64,000 bases of DNA. It comes from Rhodobacteraceae bacterium M385. Its GTDB lineage: Bacteria; Pseudomonadota; Alphaproteobacteria; Rhodobacterales; Rhodobacteraceae. Where the stretch lies: contig CP081102.1 in assembly GCA_025141835.1 (NCBI GenBank), forward strand, positions 3,534,001 through 3,598,000, in the 5' to 3' direction. Positions 17,356 through 26,723 of this stretch are shown piece by piece. Each line of letters begins with the position of its first letter. Position 1 is the stretch's first letter. The notes below the pieces were generated by a model that was not told the origin of the DNA, did not search any database, and was given only the letters and a program-made list of their open reading frames with translations. The position numbers and the translations under genes are program-made.

Positions 17356-18579
17356 CTATTTGACCAAAATTGCGCGGAAATCGTTAACGTTTGTCAGGGT
17401 CGGCCCGGTGACAACCTGATCGCCGATACTGGCGAAAAAGCTGTGGGCATCGTTGTTGGCCAGCGCGTCCTGCGGCGAAAGCGTGGTGGCTTTGGTTAAC
17501 GTGTCCGGTCCAACGATCGCGCCCGCAACCTCTGCCGCGCCGTCCACGCCGTCTGTATCGCAGGCGATGGCATGGATATTTTCCTGCCCGTTCAACGCGA
17601 TAGCAAGGGCGAGCGCGTATTCCGCATTCGGCCCGCCGATCCCGTCACCGCGCCTTGTTACGGTTAATTCTCCGCCCGACAGGATCAGAGTGCCGGGGGC
17701 AGCCTTCAGGGCGTGGGCGGCATGGGCCTTGGCAATGTCCCTCGCCTCCCCCTCGATGGAATCTCCCAGTATTTCAACGGTGTAGCCTGCCGCCTGCGCC
17801 TGTTCCGCCGCCGCTGCCAGCGATTGCGATGGGGCCGCGTAGATCATGTTCGTCGTGGTGGACAGGCGCGGGTCGTCCGGGCGGACCGGGTCGCCGCCCT
17901 TCTGGAGATACGCGCCGATGGCAGGCGCAGGCACGACGCCCCAATTACCTAGCTCTTTCAACGCATTAGCCGCGCTTCCATCATGACCAACCGTCGGCCC
18001 GCTGGCAATATCGCCGGGGTCGTCGCCGGGCACGTCCGAGATCATCAGCGCCAACATCCGCGCCGGATATGCGGCGGCGGCCAGCCTTCCGCCCTTCACG
18101 GCTGAAAGCTCTTTCCGGATGCCGTTGATCGTGCCGATCGGTGCGCCAGACGCCAGAAGATCAGTCGTAAGCTGTTGTTTTTCTTCCAGAGTCACCCCCT
18201 CGACCGGGGCGCACAACAGCGCCGATCCACCGCCCGAGATCAAGGAAAGCACGAAGTCACCCTCGCCCACCGTATCCAGCAACGCCAACATCCGCTTGGT
18301 CGCCGCCACCCCCGCCGCGTCGGGCACGGGGTGGGAAGCTGAAGCGATTTCAATGCCTTGGCAGGGTCTTTCGTAGCCATATCGGGTGATGACCAAGCCT
18401 TCACAGGGGCCCCATTCGGCCTCCACCGCTTCGGCCATGCGGGCGCTGGCCTTGCCTGCCCCGATCACCACAACGCGGCCCTTGGGCTTGGGGGGCAAAG
18501 CACTGGCCAGCGATTGCATCGGGTCCGCAACGCGCACGGCGCAATCAAACAAACTCCTCAGAAAGTCGTTATCTTTCAA
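17356..18579 (-). CDS. gckA: Glycerate 2-kinase (MOFRL/GckA type)
   Basis: This 407-residue glycerate 2-kinase of the DUF4147/MOFRL type makes 2-phosphoglycerate from D-glycerate and ATP. The N-terminal VVVIGAGKASARMAEAVE and the SLISGGGSALL motif are visible, and the C-terminal MOFRL domain (about residues 300-400) contains ACDTDGVDG. The start is a TTG at 18579 that overlaps the LacI stop as TTGA. No ATG is available before residue 21. As the last gene of the GMC-SDR-GMC-DUF993-lacI operon, it would feed a C3 product of that pathway into lower glycolysis. Confidence 0.88.
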   Translation of the reverse strand: MKDNDFLRSLFDCAVRVADPMQSLASALPPKPKGRVVVIGAGKASARMAEAVEAEWGPCEGLVITRYGYERPCQGIEIASASHPVPDAAGVAATKRMLALLDTVGEGDFVLSLISGGGSALLCAPVEGVTLEEKQQLTTDLLASGAPIGTINGIRKELSAVKGGRLAAAAYPARMLALMISDVPGDDPGDIASGPTVGHDGSAANALKELGNWGVVPAPAIGAYLQKGGDPVRPDDPRLSTTTNMIYAAPSQSLAAAAEQAQAAGYTVEILGDSIEGEARDIAKAHAAHALKAAPGTLILSGGELTVTRRGDGIGGPNAEYALALAIALNGQENIHAIACDTDGVDGAAEVAGAIVGPDTLTKATTLSPQDALANNDAHSFFASIGDQVVTGPTLTNVNDFRAILVK

Positions 18580-19580
18580 TTGCTTCTTCCCGTGCTGGAG
18601 GTTCTTGCCACAAGCTCTACCGGGAAGCGATGTTCTGGCAACGGCGTTTCACCGTTCAACATCCACGCCAAAAGCCCGTCGGCAATGCTGCGGGCGAAGC
18701 CTTCGATGTCGCAGCCAACCGACGACACTTGCGGCCAAACCTGTGCGCAATCCTCAATATCGTCAAAGCCCACAAGCCGAAATTCCCGGCCCAATTCCAC
18801 ACCTTCTCGGGCGAAGCCGGACAACATGCCTAATGCCACTAAGTCATTGAAACATATGGCAGCATCTACATCCAATGGCAGTTCCTTCACCGCCTCCACC
18901 CCGAAGGCGCGGCTGCTGCGACCGTGGAGGGTAAACGGCTCCGCTCCGGCGCGTTTGATCTCGGCCAGATAGCCTGATTTCCGTTCTTCCGTGATGGCGC
19001 GGCCTTCCATGCCGCCGACGAAAGCGATGCGTTTCGCGCCCTGGTTCATCAGGTGCCGCGTCGCCTTGGCCGAGCCCGCCGCATAGTCGAAGGACGCGAA
19101 GGGAAACAGCCCGGTGCGCGGGTCGGTTTTGCGCAACACCTGCATCGCCGGGATGCCCGCCCGCTCGATCTGATCGAAGGCGTCGCCCGCGTCATCGTAG
19201 GCCGGGGACACCACCAGCGCCGAAACCCCGTGTTCGATCATCGAGCCGATCAATTTCTCCTGCAAATCAGGGTCTTCATCGCTGTTCGCAATGACCGTTG
19301 CATAGCCCTTCGCGGCTAGGGTCATCTGTAAGACCGTGGCGAATTCGGTGAAAAACGGGTTGCGCAGATCGTTAATGACAAGCCCCACAAGCCCCGCCGA
19401 TTGCGACCGCATCTGCGCCGCTGCGCGGTTGTAGACGTAGCCGATGTCCGCCATCGCCGCGCGCACCGCATCGCGGGTCTCGGCCTTCACCTGCTTGGAG
19501 TTCTGCAACACCAGCGACACGGTGGATTTGGAGACGCCAGCCTTTGCGGCAACGTCAAGGATGGTGGGGCGGCGGGTCAT
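18576..19580 (-). CDS. LacI-family transcriptional regulator
   Basis: The 334-residue repressor has an N-terminal LacI helix-turn-helix (ILDVAAKAGVSKSTVSLVL, residues about 7-25), a hinge helix (about 46-60) and a periplasmic-binding-protein-like sensor domain. It is encoded inside the operon that begins at 24571, 9 bp after the DUF993 gene. The palindrome GGAACGTTCC with the central CG typical of LacI operators lies 20 bp before that operon's first codon, so this protein is the best candidate to bind it and autoregulate. The effector is unknown. Confidence 0.9.
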   Translation of the reverse strand: MTRRPTILDVAAKAGVSKSTVSLVLQNSKQVKAETRDAVRAAMADIGYVYNRAAAQMRSQSAGLVGLVINDLRNPFFTEFATVLQMTLAAKGYATVIANSDEDPDLQEKLIGSMIEHGVSALVVSPAYDDAGDAFDQIERAGIPAMQVLRKTDPRTGLFPFASFDYAAGSAKATRHLMNQGAKRIAFVGGMEGRAITEERKSGYLAEIKRAGAEPFTLHGRSSRAFGVEAVKELPLDVDAAICFNDLVALGMLSGFAREGVELGREFRLVGFDDIEDCAQVWPQVSSVGCDIEGFARSIADGLLAWMLNGETPLPEHRFPVELVARTSSTGRSN

Positions 19581-19589
19581 GGTAAATGC

Positions 19590-20753
19590 TTAACCGTCGA
19601 TCCCATGGAGCGCCAGAAGGTTGGCCATTTTCGCCTGCGCCCGGTCCGGGTTGGACAAAAGGCGCGCTTGGTCCGCAAGGCGGAACACTTCGGCGAAGTG
19701 GCTGATTTCGCGAGAGGATTGGAAGCCGCCCGGCATGATGAAGTGGCTCTGCTGCCCGTTGAGCCACGCCAGAAACGCAATGCCCGCCTTGTATAACTGC
19801 GTCGGCGCTTTGAATATCTCACGGCTGAGCGGCACGGTGGGCGCAAGCAGGGCGTGATACGTTTCCGTATCCCCCATAGCCAGCGCCTCCAGCGCCTGTG
19901 ACGCGGCGGGGGCTATGGCGGCGAAAATGCCCAGAAGCGCGTGGGAATGATGGGTGCCGTCGCCCTCAATCAGGGCAGCGTAGTTGAAATCATCCCCGGT
20001 ATAGAGGCGAACGCCATCCGGTAAGCGGGCGCGGAACGCCTCCTCATGCGATTGATTCAGAAGGGAAATCTTCAGGCCATCGACCTTGGCGGCATTCCGC
20101 ACGATCAAATCATGCACCACCTCATCGGCCTGCGCGACATCGTCGCTGCCCCAGTAACCTTTCAGCGCCGGGTCAAACATATCGCCCAACCAATGAAGGA
20201 TCACCGGCGCTTGCGCTTGGGTTATCAGATCGTCATAGAGCCGCGCATATTCCTGCGGGCCCGCGCCGATTGCGGGCAGGGCGCGGGTCGCCATCACGAT
20301 CACCTGCCCGCCTGCGGCCTCGACCGCCTCCATCTGATGAAAAAACGCCTCTCGGATCGCGTCGATTGTGGTTAATGCCTCTGATGCCACATGATCCGTC
20401 CCTGCCCCGCAAGCGACCCGAGGCTGCGCCGGATGTGCTTTGGCGGCGGCCATGGTGCGTTCGATCAATTCCCGCGCGGTGGGCCAATCCACGCCCATTC
20501 CCCGCTGCGAGGTGTCCATCGCCTCGGCCAGTCCAAGCCCTTGATCCCAAAGGCCAACCCGGAACGCCAATGTCGCATCCCAATCCACAGCGGGGCGGCC
20601 CTGCCAAGGGTCTCGCTCGGCCAAAGGATCGCTGATGACATGGGCCGCGGCAAAAGCCGTGCGGGTTAGCGGCACCTTTGGAGCACGGGGCACCAAGGGC
20701 TCTCCCGTTAAGGAATAGGGTTCCAACGTGCCGGCGTAGGTGGGCAGCAACAT
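19590..20753 (-). CDS. DUF993 family protein (aldolase/DHDPS-like barrel)
   Basis: This 387-residue protein matches the DUF993 family, which is related to dihydrodipicolinate synthase and other class I Schiff-base aldolases. Visible family features are DWDATLAFRVGLWDQGLGLAEAMD near the N-terminus, VIVMATRALPAIG, LHWLGDMFDPALKGYWG and the possible Schiff-base lysine in KVDGLKISLLNQS (about residue 210). Known members occur in sugar and polyol gene clusters; a retro-aldol role on a keto-sugar acid is inference. It sits between a GMC oxidoreductase and LacI in one operon. Confidence 0.75.
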   Translation of the reverse strand: MLLPTYAGTLEPYSLTGEPLVPRAPKVPLTRTAFAAAHVISDPLAERDPWQGRPAVDWDATLAFRVGLWDQGLGLAEAMDTSQRGMGVDWPTARELIERTMAAAKAHPAQPRVACGAGTDHVASEALTTIDAIREAFFHQMEAVEAAGGQVIVMATRALPAIGAGPQEYARLYDDLITQAQAPVILHWLGDMFDPALKGYWGSDDVAQADEVVHDLIVRNAAKVDGLKISLLNQSHEEAFRARLPDGVRLYTGDDFNYAALIEGDGTHHSHALLGIFAAIAPAASQALEALAMGDTETYHALLAPTVPLSREIFKAPTQLYKAGIAFLAWLNGQQSHFIMPGGFQSSREISHFAEVFRLADQARLLSNPDRAQAKMANLLALHGIDG

Positions 20754-20756
20754 GGT

Positions 20757-22343
20757 CTAAACTCCTTGGTCTTCACGGATCATATCGGCGGCTTTTTCAC
20801 CGATCATGATCGCGGGTGCATTGGTGTTGGACGACACGACGCGCGGCATGATCGAGGCATCGGCAACCCGTAGCCCCTCGATTCCATTAAACGCCAATCG
20901 CGGCGTGACAACGGCGCTGTCGTCCGGCCCCATGGCGCAGGTGCCCGCGCAGTGATGCGAGGTTTTGGAATGGGCGCAGATGAAGTTGAAGTAATCCTCA
21001 TCGGTGCGCACATCAGGGCCCGGCAAACGCTCGGTCCGGATCATGTGGGCCAGCGCATCTTGGCCAAGGATTTCCTGCGTCAGTTTCAGCCCCCGAATGG
21101 ACATCTCGCGGTCATGGGGATCGGCGCAGTAGTTCGGATCAATCAACGGCGCTTTCGCCGGGTCGGCGCTGGCCAGCCGGACAGAGCCACGGGACCGGGG
21201 CCGCAGGTAGCAGGAATTCAGCGTCACGCCGCCATCGGGCATAGAGACAACGCCCGCTTCAATCCCGGTCCCAAGGCCAAGGTGGAACTGCAAATCGGGT
21301 GACCGCGCGTTGGGGTCTGCGTACCAGAAACCGCCCGTTTCAAAGAGGCTGCTGGCCACCGGGCCCTTGCGGGTCGTCAGGTATTGCAGCCCCGCAAGCA
21401 CGCTAAGATGCGGTTTGGCGAAGCGGTCGTAGGTATGGGGGCCGGAAACCTCGGCAATGCAATACAGGTCCAGATGATCTTGCAGGTTGCTGCCCACCTG
21501 AGGCTGATCCAGCACCACGTCGATGCCAAGCGCCCGCAGGTCGTCTGCCGGACCAATGCCCGATAGCTGCAACAACCGGGGCGAGCCGATGGCCCCGCTG
21601 GACAGCACCACCTCGCGATCGGCGATCAGGCGGGCTCCGTCTATCATCTCGACCCCAACGGCACGGCCTTGTTCTACGATGATCCGCCGCACGTGCGCGC
21701 GGAGTTTTACGGTCAGGTTCTTGCGGCCCCGGTTTGGATGCAAGAACGCCATCGCGGCCGAGGAACGGCGGGCGTTCTTCTGGGTGAGCTGATAGTAGGC
21801 CGCGCCTTCCTGAACCTCTCCGGTGACGTCCTCATTGAACGGAATGCCCACCGCTTTGGCTGCCTCGAAATACGCTTCACAGATCGGCAGGGGCGCGATG
21901 GGTTTCGACACGCCCAGGGGGCCGTCTTGCCCGTGATAGCGGCCTGAAAAGGTGTCGTTCCCCTCGGACTTGCGGAAGTAGGGGAGGACATCTTCATAGC
22001 TCCAGCCCTCGCATCCCAATTGCCGCCATTCGTCGTAATCCAACGGATGCCCACGCGTGTAGATTTGCGCGTTGATCGCCGATCCGCCACCGATCACTTT
22101 GGCCTGCGTATAGGTGAACACTTTGCCCTGCATGTGAGCTTGGGGTACCGTGCTCCACCCCCAGGACCCGATGCCTTTGGTCATTTTCGCAAAGCCCGCA
22201 GGCAGGTGGAAAAACGGGTGGCGGTCAGACCCTCCGGCTTCCAGCAGGCAAACGCGAACGTCGGGATTTTCCGACAGCCGGGACGCGATGACAGAGCCGG
22301 CAGAGCCGCCACCGATGATGATGAAATCAAAGCCTTCAGCCAT
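20757..22343 (-). CDS. GMC-family oxidoreductase (choline dehydrogenase-like)
   Basis: This 528-residue FAD enzyme belongs to the glucose-methanol-choline family. The ADP-binding loop IIGGGSAGSVIASRLSE is at residues 9-25. The GMC signatures IGGGSAINAQIYTRGHP (about 83-99) and SSGAIGSPRLLQLSGIGP are present. C-terminal SKTSHHCAGTCAMG and SNTNAPAIMIGEKAADMI supply the catalytic His and Asn. It is full-length and lacks a signal peptide, so it should be cytoplasmic. The substrate is an alcohol of unknown type. It lies 3 bp upstream of the DUF993 gene and 9 bp after an SDR. Confidence 0.92.
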   Translation of the reverse strand: MAEGFDFIIIGGGSAGSVIASRLSENPDVRVCLLEAGGSDRHPFFHLPAGFAKMTKGIGSWGWSTVPQAHMQGKVFTYTQAKVIGGGSAINAQIYTRGHPLDYDEWRQLGCEGWSYEDVLPYFRKSEGNDTFSGRYHGQDGPLGVSKPIAPLPICEAYFEAAKAVGIPFNEDVTGEVQEGAAYYQLTQKNARRSSAAMAFLHPNRGRKNLTVKLRAHVRRIIVEQGRAVGVEMIDGARLIADREVVLSSGAIGSPRLLQLSGIGPADDLRALGIDVVLDQPQVGSNLQDHLDLYCIAEVSGPHTYDRFAKPHLSVLAGLQYLTTRKGPVASSLFETGGFWYADPNARSPDLQFHLGLGTGIEAGVVSMPDGGVTLNSCYLRPRSRGSVRLASADPAKAPLIDPNYCADPHDREMSIRGLKLTQEILGQDALAHMIRTERLPGPDVRTDEDYFNFICAHSKTSHHCAGTCAMGPDDSAVVTPRLAFNGIEGLRVADASIMPRVVSSNTNAPAIMIGEKAADMIREDQGV

Positions 22344-22352
22344 GGGACCGCC

Positions 22353-23063
22353 TCAGAAAGTCTGGATGGACAAGCCGCCATCCACAGGGATTTGTGCACC
22401 AGTGGCAAAGGCGAAATCGCCCCGTGCCAGGGGCACGACGATGTCGGCAATGTCGCGCGGCGTGCCCCAGCGGCCCATGGGCACGGTGTCCGGGATCGTG
22501 GCGTCGTAGCGCTCAGCCACGGGGGCCGTCATGGCCGACTGGATGATGCCGGGGCGAATGTCAAAGACGCCGATGTTGTGAGGCGCGAGGCGTTCGGCAA
22601 AGGCTTTCGCCGCCATCGCGGTGGCCGCCTTGGAGATGCAATATTCCACCCGAGACGGGTTCACGATGGTCGCGCTGACCGAGGTAATGAAGGTGATGGA
22701 GCGGTAAGACTCCGCTGGCATATCCAGCATCCGTTTCGCTACCGCCTGTGCCAAAAAGATCGCGCCACGGGTGTTGACCTCTTGGCAGCGGTCATAGCTT
22801 TCCGGCGTCATTTCAAGCACATCGCCCCGTGCCATCGCGCCCACGCCCGCGTTGGAAATAAGCGTGGTGATCGGACCGACCGCATCCATAAGCGCCGGGA
22901 TCGCTGCAATGTCGCGTACGTCATGTTGGTGGTAGCTGGCCGGGAACGGTAGTTCTGCCGAGGCGGCCTCAGACGCGACCGCAATTTCCCACCCCGCGGC
23001 GTGAAGGGCCGTCGCAATCCCAAGGCCTATGCCCTGCTGGCCACCGGTAATAAGCGCTTTCAT
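22353..23063 (-). CDS. SDR-family oxidoreductase
   Basis: This 236-residue classical short-chain dehydrogenase has TGGQQGIGLGIA (residues about 6-17) for cofactor binding, an LISNAGVGAMA element and the catalytic YCISK. The C-terminus (QIPVDGGLSIQTF) is standard. It is sandwiched between two GMC oxidoreductases with a 4-bp ATGA overlap with the upstream one. This suggests it oxidises or reduces a second carbonyl/hydroxyl of the same carbon skeleton. Confidence 0.88.
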   Translation of the reverse strand: MKALITGGQQGIGLGIATALHAAGWEIAVASEAASAELPFPASYHQHDVRDIAAIPALMDAVGPITTLISNAGVGAMARGDVLEMTPESYDRCQEVNTRGAIFLAQAVAKRMLDMPAESYRSITFITSVSATIVNPSRVEYCISKAATAMAAKAFAERLAPHNIGVFDIRPGIIQSAMTAPVAERYDATIPDTVPMGRWGTPRDIADIVVPLARGDFAFATGAQIPVDGGLSIQTF

Positions 23064-24571
23064 GTCGTGCCCTTTTCAAAGCCTGCCATTTCGCCATTGG
23101 CGGGCAAGGTCAACGCGAGGTGGTCCGCTTGGCGCAAGGCCAGCGCGGCAATGGTCAGCGACGGATTCACCGCCGCCGAGGTCGGCAGCAAGGAGGCATC
23201 GCAGATATAGAGGTTATCTAGGTCATGAGCCTTCCCGAACGCGTCGCAAACGCTGCTGTTTGGGTCCGTCCCGATCCGCGCCGTGCCGCATTGATGGGAC
23301 GGCGTGCGGCGATCAAACGCCCGGGACAGCACCACTGGGAAACCGATACGTTTGAGCGTCGCCTTCAGCTTGGCCACCAGCGCCTCATGGGCGGCAAAGT
23401 TGGAGCGTTTCCAATTCAGCACGATATCGTCTCCGCGAAGGGTGACACGGCTATCGGGGTTCGGCAAATCCTCGGACATGGCGTAGAAATCAATCGCCCG
23501 GTCCGCGATCACTTTGGCCAGCGGTTTTGGTAAGCGCGTTTGCGCGGCGAGAATGGGCGCGGAGACGCGCCCGAGGAGCTGCACGTTGCCCAAGGGCGCC
23601 CCGTCAGGCCCGCCCGACAGATACCAATCGTTCATCTGCAAGGTCTTTTGATACACCGAGCGATTGCGCCGCGTGCTCAGCGCCAGCACCGCGCTGGCGT
23701 TGTGGTTCATGAAGTTGCGCCCCACCTGGTCCGAGCGGTTGGCCAACCCATTGGGGTCTGCCTCGGTGGCTGAGCGCAACAGCAACGCCGCCGTATGAAC
23801 TGCGCCTGCCGCCAGCACGATGCGTGGCGCGGATAGCCGCCCGGCGGACGTTAGCAGGCCGGTGACACGGGCTCCCTCAACCTCGACCTTGCGGACCTCC
23901 ACTCCGGTGCGCAGGGTCACGTTGGGGTGCGCCAGAGCCGCCACAAGGGCCGCACTTTCGGCGTCTAGCTTGCCGCCGGTGGTGTCGGGGAAGCCATCCC
24001 AAGGGGTACGCGCGCGCTGCAACCAACGCTCCAAATCCACCGCCAAGGGCAAGGGGGAAGGGTGCAATCCCGCTTGGGTAAGCCGTACGGCGAGGTCTGC
24101 GATGGTGGGTTCATGGGGGATCGGCGGAAAGGCATAGTCTTGATGCGGCGGCTCTGTCGGATCTTGCCCCATACGGCCCCGCACTTGGTAGAGCGCCTCG
24201 GCCTGGGTGTAGAACGGCGCGAGATCGTCATAGCTGATCGGCCAACCGGGCGTCGTACCACCCATATGGGCGATCGGGCTGAAATCCGCCTCACGGTAGC
24301 GCAGCATCACCGCGCCGTAGAATTTGGAGTTGCCACCGACACAGGCATAATTGCCGGGGTTAAATCGCTCCCCCTCCGGGGACAACCAAGTCTCATCCGG
24401 GCGGAAGTGACCGGTCTTGAACACGGCCAAAGGATTACGGGCCTCGGGGCAGTCGTGCAGCAACTGCCCCCGTTCCAGGATCAACACGCGCAGGCCCGTC
24501 GCCGCCAGCCCTGCGGCCAGCGTCGCGCCCCCCATACCGGAGCCTACGATAATGATATCGGCGTCGCTCAT
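23060..24571 (-). CDS. GMC-family oxidoreductase, first gene of the catabolic operon
   Basis: This second GMC-type FAD enzyme, 503 residues, is only distantly similar in layout to the one at 20757. The FAD loop IIIVGSGMGGATLAAGLAA is at residues 6-24. The segment CVGGNSKFYGAVMLRYREAD takes the place of the usual GMC signature 1. The C-terminal half has SHQCGTARIGTDPNS and the closing CDASLLPTSAAVNPSLTIAALALR typical of gluconate/sorbosone-type GMC enzymes. The ATG at 24571 was preferred over a GTG two codons upstream; no clear Shine-Dalgarno is visible. The GGAACGTTCC operator begins 20 bp upstream. Confidence 0.9.
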   Translation of the reverse strand: MSDADIIIVGSGMGGATLAAGLAATGLRVLILERGQLLHDCPEARNPLAVFKTGHFRPDETWLSPEGERFNPGNYACVGGNSKFYGAVMLRYREADFSPIAHMGGTTPGWPISYDDLAPFYTQAEALYQVRGRMGQDPTEPPHQDYAFPPIPHEPTIADLAVRLTQAGLHPSPLPLAVDLERWLQRARTPWDGFPDTTGGKLDAESAALVAALAHPNVTLRTGVEVRKVEVEGARVTGLLTSAGRLSAPRIVLAAGAVHTAALLLRSATEADPNGLANRSDQVGRNFMNHNASAVLALSTRRNRSVYQKTLQMNDWYLSGGPDGAPLGNVQLLGRVSAPILAAQTRLPKPLAKVIADRAIDFYAMSEDLPNPDSRVTLRGDDIVLNWKRSNFAAHEALVAKLKATLKRIGFPVVLSRAFDRRTPSHQCGTARIGTDPNSSVCDAFGKAHDLDNLYICDASLLPTSAAVNPSLTIAALALRQADHLALTLPANGEMAGFEKGTT

Positions 24572-24588
24572 GATCACACTAGTTAATT

Positions 24589-24602
24589 TTGGAACGTTCC
24601 AA
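24589..24602. promoter_or_regulatory. LacI-type operator upstream of the GMC operon
   Basis: TTGGAACGTTCCAA is a perfect 14-bp palindrome with the central CG typical of LacI-family operators. It stands 18-31 bp before the ATG of the GMC gene. The same 10-bp core occurs twice more in the window, both times in front of the Gfo/Idh operon (35115 and 35140). A LacI gene lies in this operon (18576-19580). Confidence 0.7.
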
Positions 24603-24648
24603 TTTCAAGCAAAAAATAGACCCGAGCGTCTCCACTCGGGTCCGGCTT

Positions 24649-25764
24649 TCAGGCGATGCGGTCTTCGGTTTTCGGATCAAACAAGACGGCCTTATCCATG
24701 TTCACTGCAAACTCAAACGGTTGGCCCGCGTGAACGTCAGCGTCCGCCCGCATCCGGGCAATGCAATCCTTGCCAGAAAGCGTGGTGGACACGAAAGTAT
24801 CCGCGCCCGCGGGCTCGGTTACGCTAACGGTGTTGGTCATGGTCTGGATGTTGCGCGCATTACGATCGGCCCCTTCGGGATCTGTAATCGCCTCGGGCCG
24901 GATGCCGAGCATCACGTCGCTATCGATGTAATTGCGGTATGCCACCGGTGCGTCTTCAATCCGCAGATGGACATCAGCTCCATCAGCCCCCGCGAACACC
25001 GCTTGGATCACGCCGTCCTTTTCGATCAGACGCGCGTTCAGCACATTCATCGCGGGCGAGCCCATAAACGTCGCCACAAACAGGTTGGCGGGGTTGTCGT
25101 AGATCTCTTTCGGGGTGCCCAGTTGCTGCACATAGCCATCGTACATCACGGCGATGCGGGTGGAGAGGGTCATCGCCTCAATCTGGTCGTGGGTCACGTA
25201 AACGATGGTGGTGCCAAGCTTTTGGTGCAGCTTCTTGATCTCGGTCCGCATGTCCACACGCAGCTTCGCGTCGAGGTTGGATAGCGGTTCATCAAAAAGG
25301 AACACGTCGGGGTCCCGCACCAAAGCGCGGCCCATGGCGACACGCTGGCGTTGCCCGCCGGACAGCTGGCCGGGTTTGCGATCCAACAGATTCTCGATTT
25401 GCAGCAGCTTGGCCACATCGGCCATGGCCGCATCCCGCTCAGCCTTAGGGGTGCCCTGCATTTCCAGGCCGAAGGTGATGTTCTGGCCCACGGTCATGTT
25501 CGGGTACAAAGCATAGCTTTGGAACACCATCGCGATGTTGCGCTTGGAGGGCGTCACATCATTGACGACGCGGTCTTTGATCGAGATCTCACCCGAAGTG
25601 ATTCCCTCGAGCCCTGCGATCATGTTGAGCAACGTGGACTTGCCGCAACCCGACGGCCCGACGAGGACAAGGAACTCTCCCTCCTGCACCTGGATGTCCA
25701 CCTTATGCAGAACCTCCACCGCGCCGTAGGATTTGGTGACGTTGTTGATGTCTAGAAAACCCAT
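24649..25764 (-). CDS. Carbohydrate ABC transporter ATP-binding protein (UgpC/MsmK-like)
   Basis: This 371-residue ABC ATPase is of the sugar-import class. Walker A GPSGCGKST (about residues 37-45), the signature LSGGQRQRVAMGRAL and Walker B VFLFDEPLSNLDAKLR are intact. A C-terminal TOBE/MalK-type regulatory domain (about 240-371) is present. It is the last transporter gene of the SBP-permease-permease-ATPase set. It is separated from the permease by 77 bp that contain two perfect 20-bp palindromes, so it may have its own promoter. Confidence 0.93.
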   Translation of the reverse strand: MGFLDINNVTKSYGAVEVLHKVDIQVQEGEFLVLVGPSGCGKSTLLNMIAGLEGITSGEISIKDRVVNDVTPSKRNIAMVFQSYALYPNMTVGQNITFGLEMQGTPKAERDAAMADVAKLLQIENLLDRKPGQLSGGQRQRVAMGRALVRDPDVFLFDEPLSNLDAKLRVDMRTEIKKLHQKLGTTIVYVTHDQIEAMTLSTRIAVMYDGYVQQLGTPKEIYDNPANLFVATFMGSPAMNVLNARLIEKDGVIQAVFAGADGADVHLRIEDAPVAYRNYIDSDVMLGIRPEAITDPEGADRNARNIQTMTNTVSVTEPAGADTFVSTTLSGKDCIARMRADADVHAGQPFEFAVNMDKAVLFDPKTEDRIA

Positions 25765-25795
25765 GGATCAGGTCCTTTCAGTGATCGAGAACACG

Positions 25796-25843
25796 GATTC
25801 TTCGTACGAAGAATCGCCCCCTCGAATTTTCGTACGAAAATTC
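25796..25843. promoter_or_regulatory. Twin perfect 20-bp palindromes
   Basis: GATTCTTCGTACGAAGAATC (25796-25815) and GAATTTTCGTACGAAAATTC (25824-25843) are both perfect 20-bp palindromes sharing the core TTCGTACGAA, with centres 28 bp apart. They lie between the permease stop (the second overlaps it by two bases) and the ATPase start. Lacking a loop, they look like paired operators of a dimeric repressor more than RNA hairpins. The binding protein is unknown. Confidence 0.65.
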
Positions 25844-26723
25844 ATCCCTTCACGCTGCCGGCCATGAGACCCCGAACGAAGTACCGACCGGCCACAATGT
25901 AGACGAGAAGAGTAGGCGCGGCGGCCATGATGGCGCCCGCGAAGTGAACGTTATACTCGCGCACACCGGTGCTGGAGTTCACGAGGTTATTAAGGGCCAC
26001 CGTCATCGGCGCGGCGCCGCCGGACGCGAAGGAAGCGCCAAACAGAAAATCATTCCAGATATTGGTGAATTGCCAGATGCAGCACACCGCGATGATCGGC
26101 CCGGACGAGGGCAGCATGATCCGCCAGAAGATCTGGAAAAATCCTGCCCCGTCGATCTGGGCCGCACGAACCAGCTCGGTCGGGAAGGCGGCGTAGTAGT
26201 TGCGGAAGTAAAGCGTCGAAAAGCCTACACCGTAGACCACATGGACCAAGATCAACCCGTATGTGGTGCCCGAGATGTTCAGAAGTCCCAAGACACGTGC
26301 CATAGGAATCAGGACGATCTGGAACGGGATGAAGCACGAAAACAGCAGCAACCCAAAGACCCAAGTCGCACCCCGGAAGTGCCATTTTGTCAGTACATAG
26401 CCGTTCAGCGCCCCCGCGATAGTGGAAATCGCCACCGCTGGCACGGCCATCGCGATGGAGTTGATGAAGTAGGGCCGCAGCCCCGTGGGCGACACGCCGA
26501 TTTGGGCGGTGGACCAGGCGGACAGCCATGGCTCGATCGTCCAGTTGTGCGGCAGGGAAATCATCCCCCCGCTGGTAATCTCATCCAGCGGCTTAAGCGA
26601 GTTCACCACCATGATGAACAACGGCATCAGATAGAACAGCGCGAATAGCACCAGGACAAGGTACATGAACGTGCGTGTCACCTTGGAGGACCGAATAACG
26701 GTATCGTTGGAAGCAATCGACAT
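25842..26723 (-). CDS. Carbohydrate ABC transporter permease (MalG-type)
   Basis: This 293-residue inner-membrane permease has six spans. The cytoplasmic EAA loop reads ELVRAAQIDGAGFFQIFWRI (about residues 190-209), the docking site for the ATPase. The frame continues far upstream, but that part is antisense-like sequence over the neighbouring permease. The ATG at 26723 (MSIASNDTVIRSSKVTRTF) fits the family and overlaps the upstream stop as TGATG. Confidence 0.92.
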   Translation of the reverse strand: MSIASNDTVIRSSKVTRTFMYLVLVLFALFYLMPLFIMVVNSLKPLDEITSGGMISLPHNWTIEPWLSAWSTAQIGVSPTGLRPYFINSIAMAVPAVAISTIAGALNGYVLTKWHFRGATWVFGLLLFSCFIPFQIVLIPMARVLGLLNISGTTYGLILVHVVYGVGFSTLYFRNYYAAFPTELVRAAQIDGAGFFQIFWRIMLPSSGPIIAVCCIWQFTNIWNDFLFGASFASGGAAPMTVALNNLVNSSTGVREYNVHFAGAIMAAAPTLLVYIVAGRYFVRGLMAGSVKG

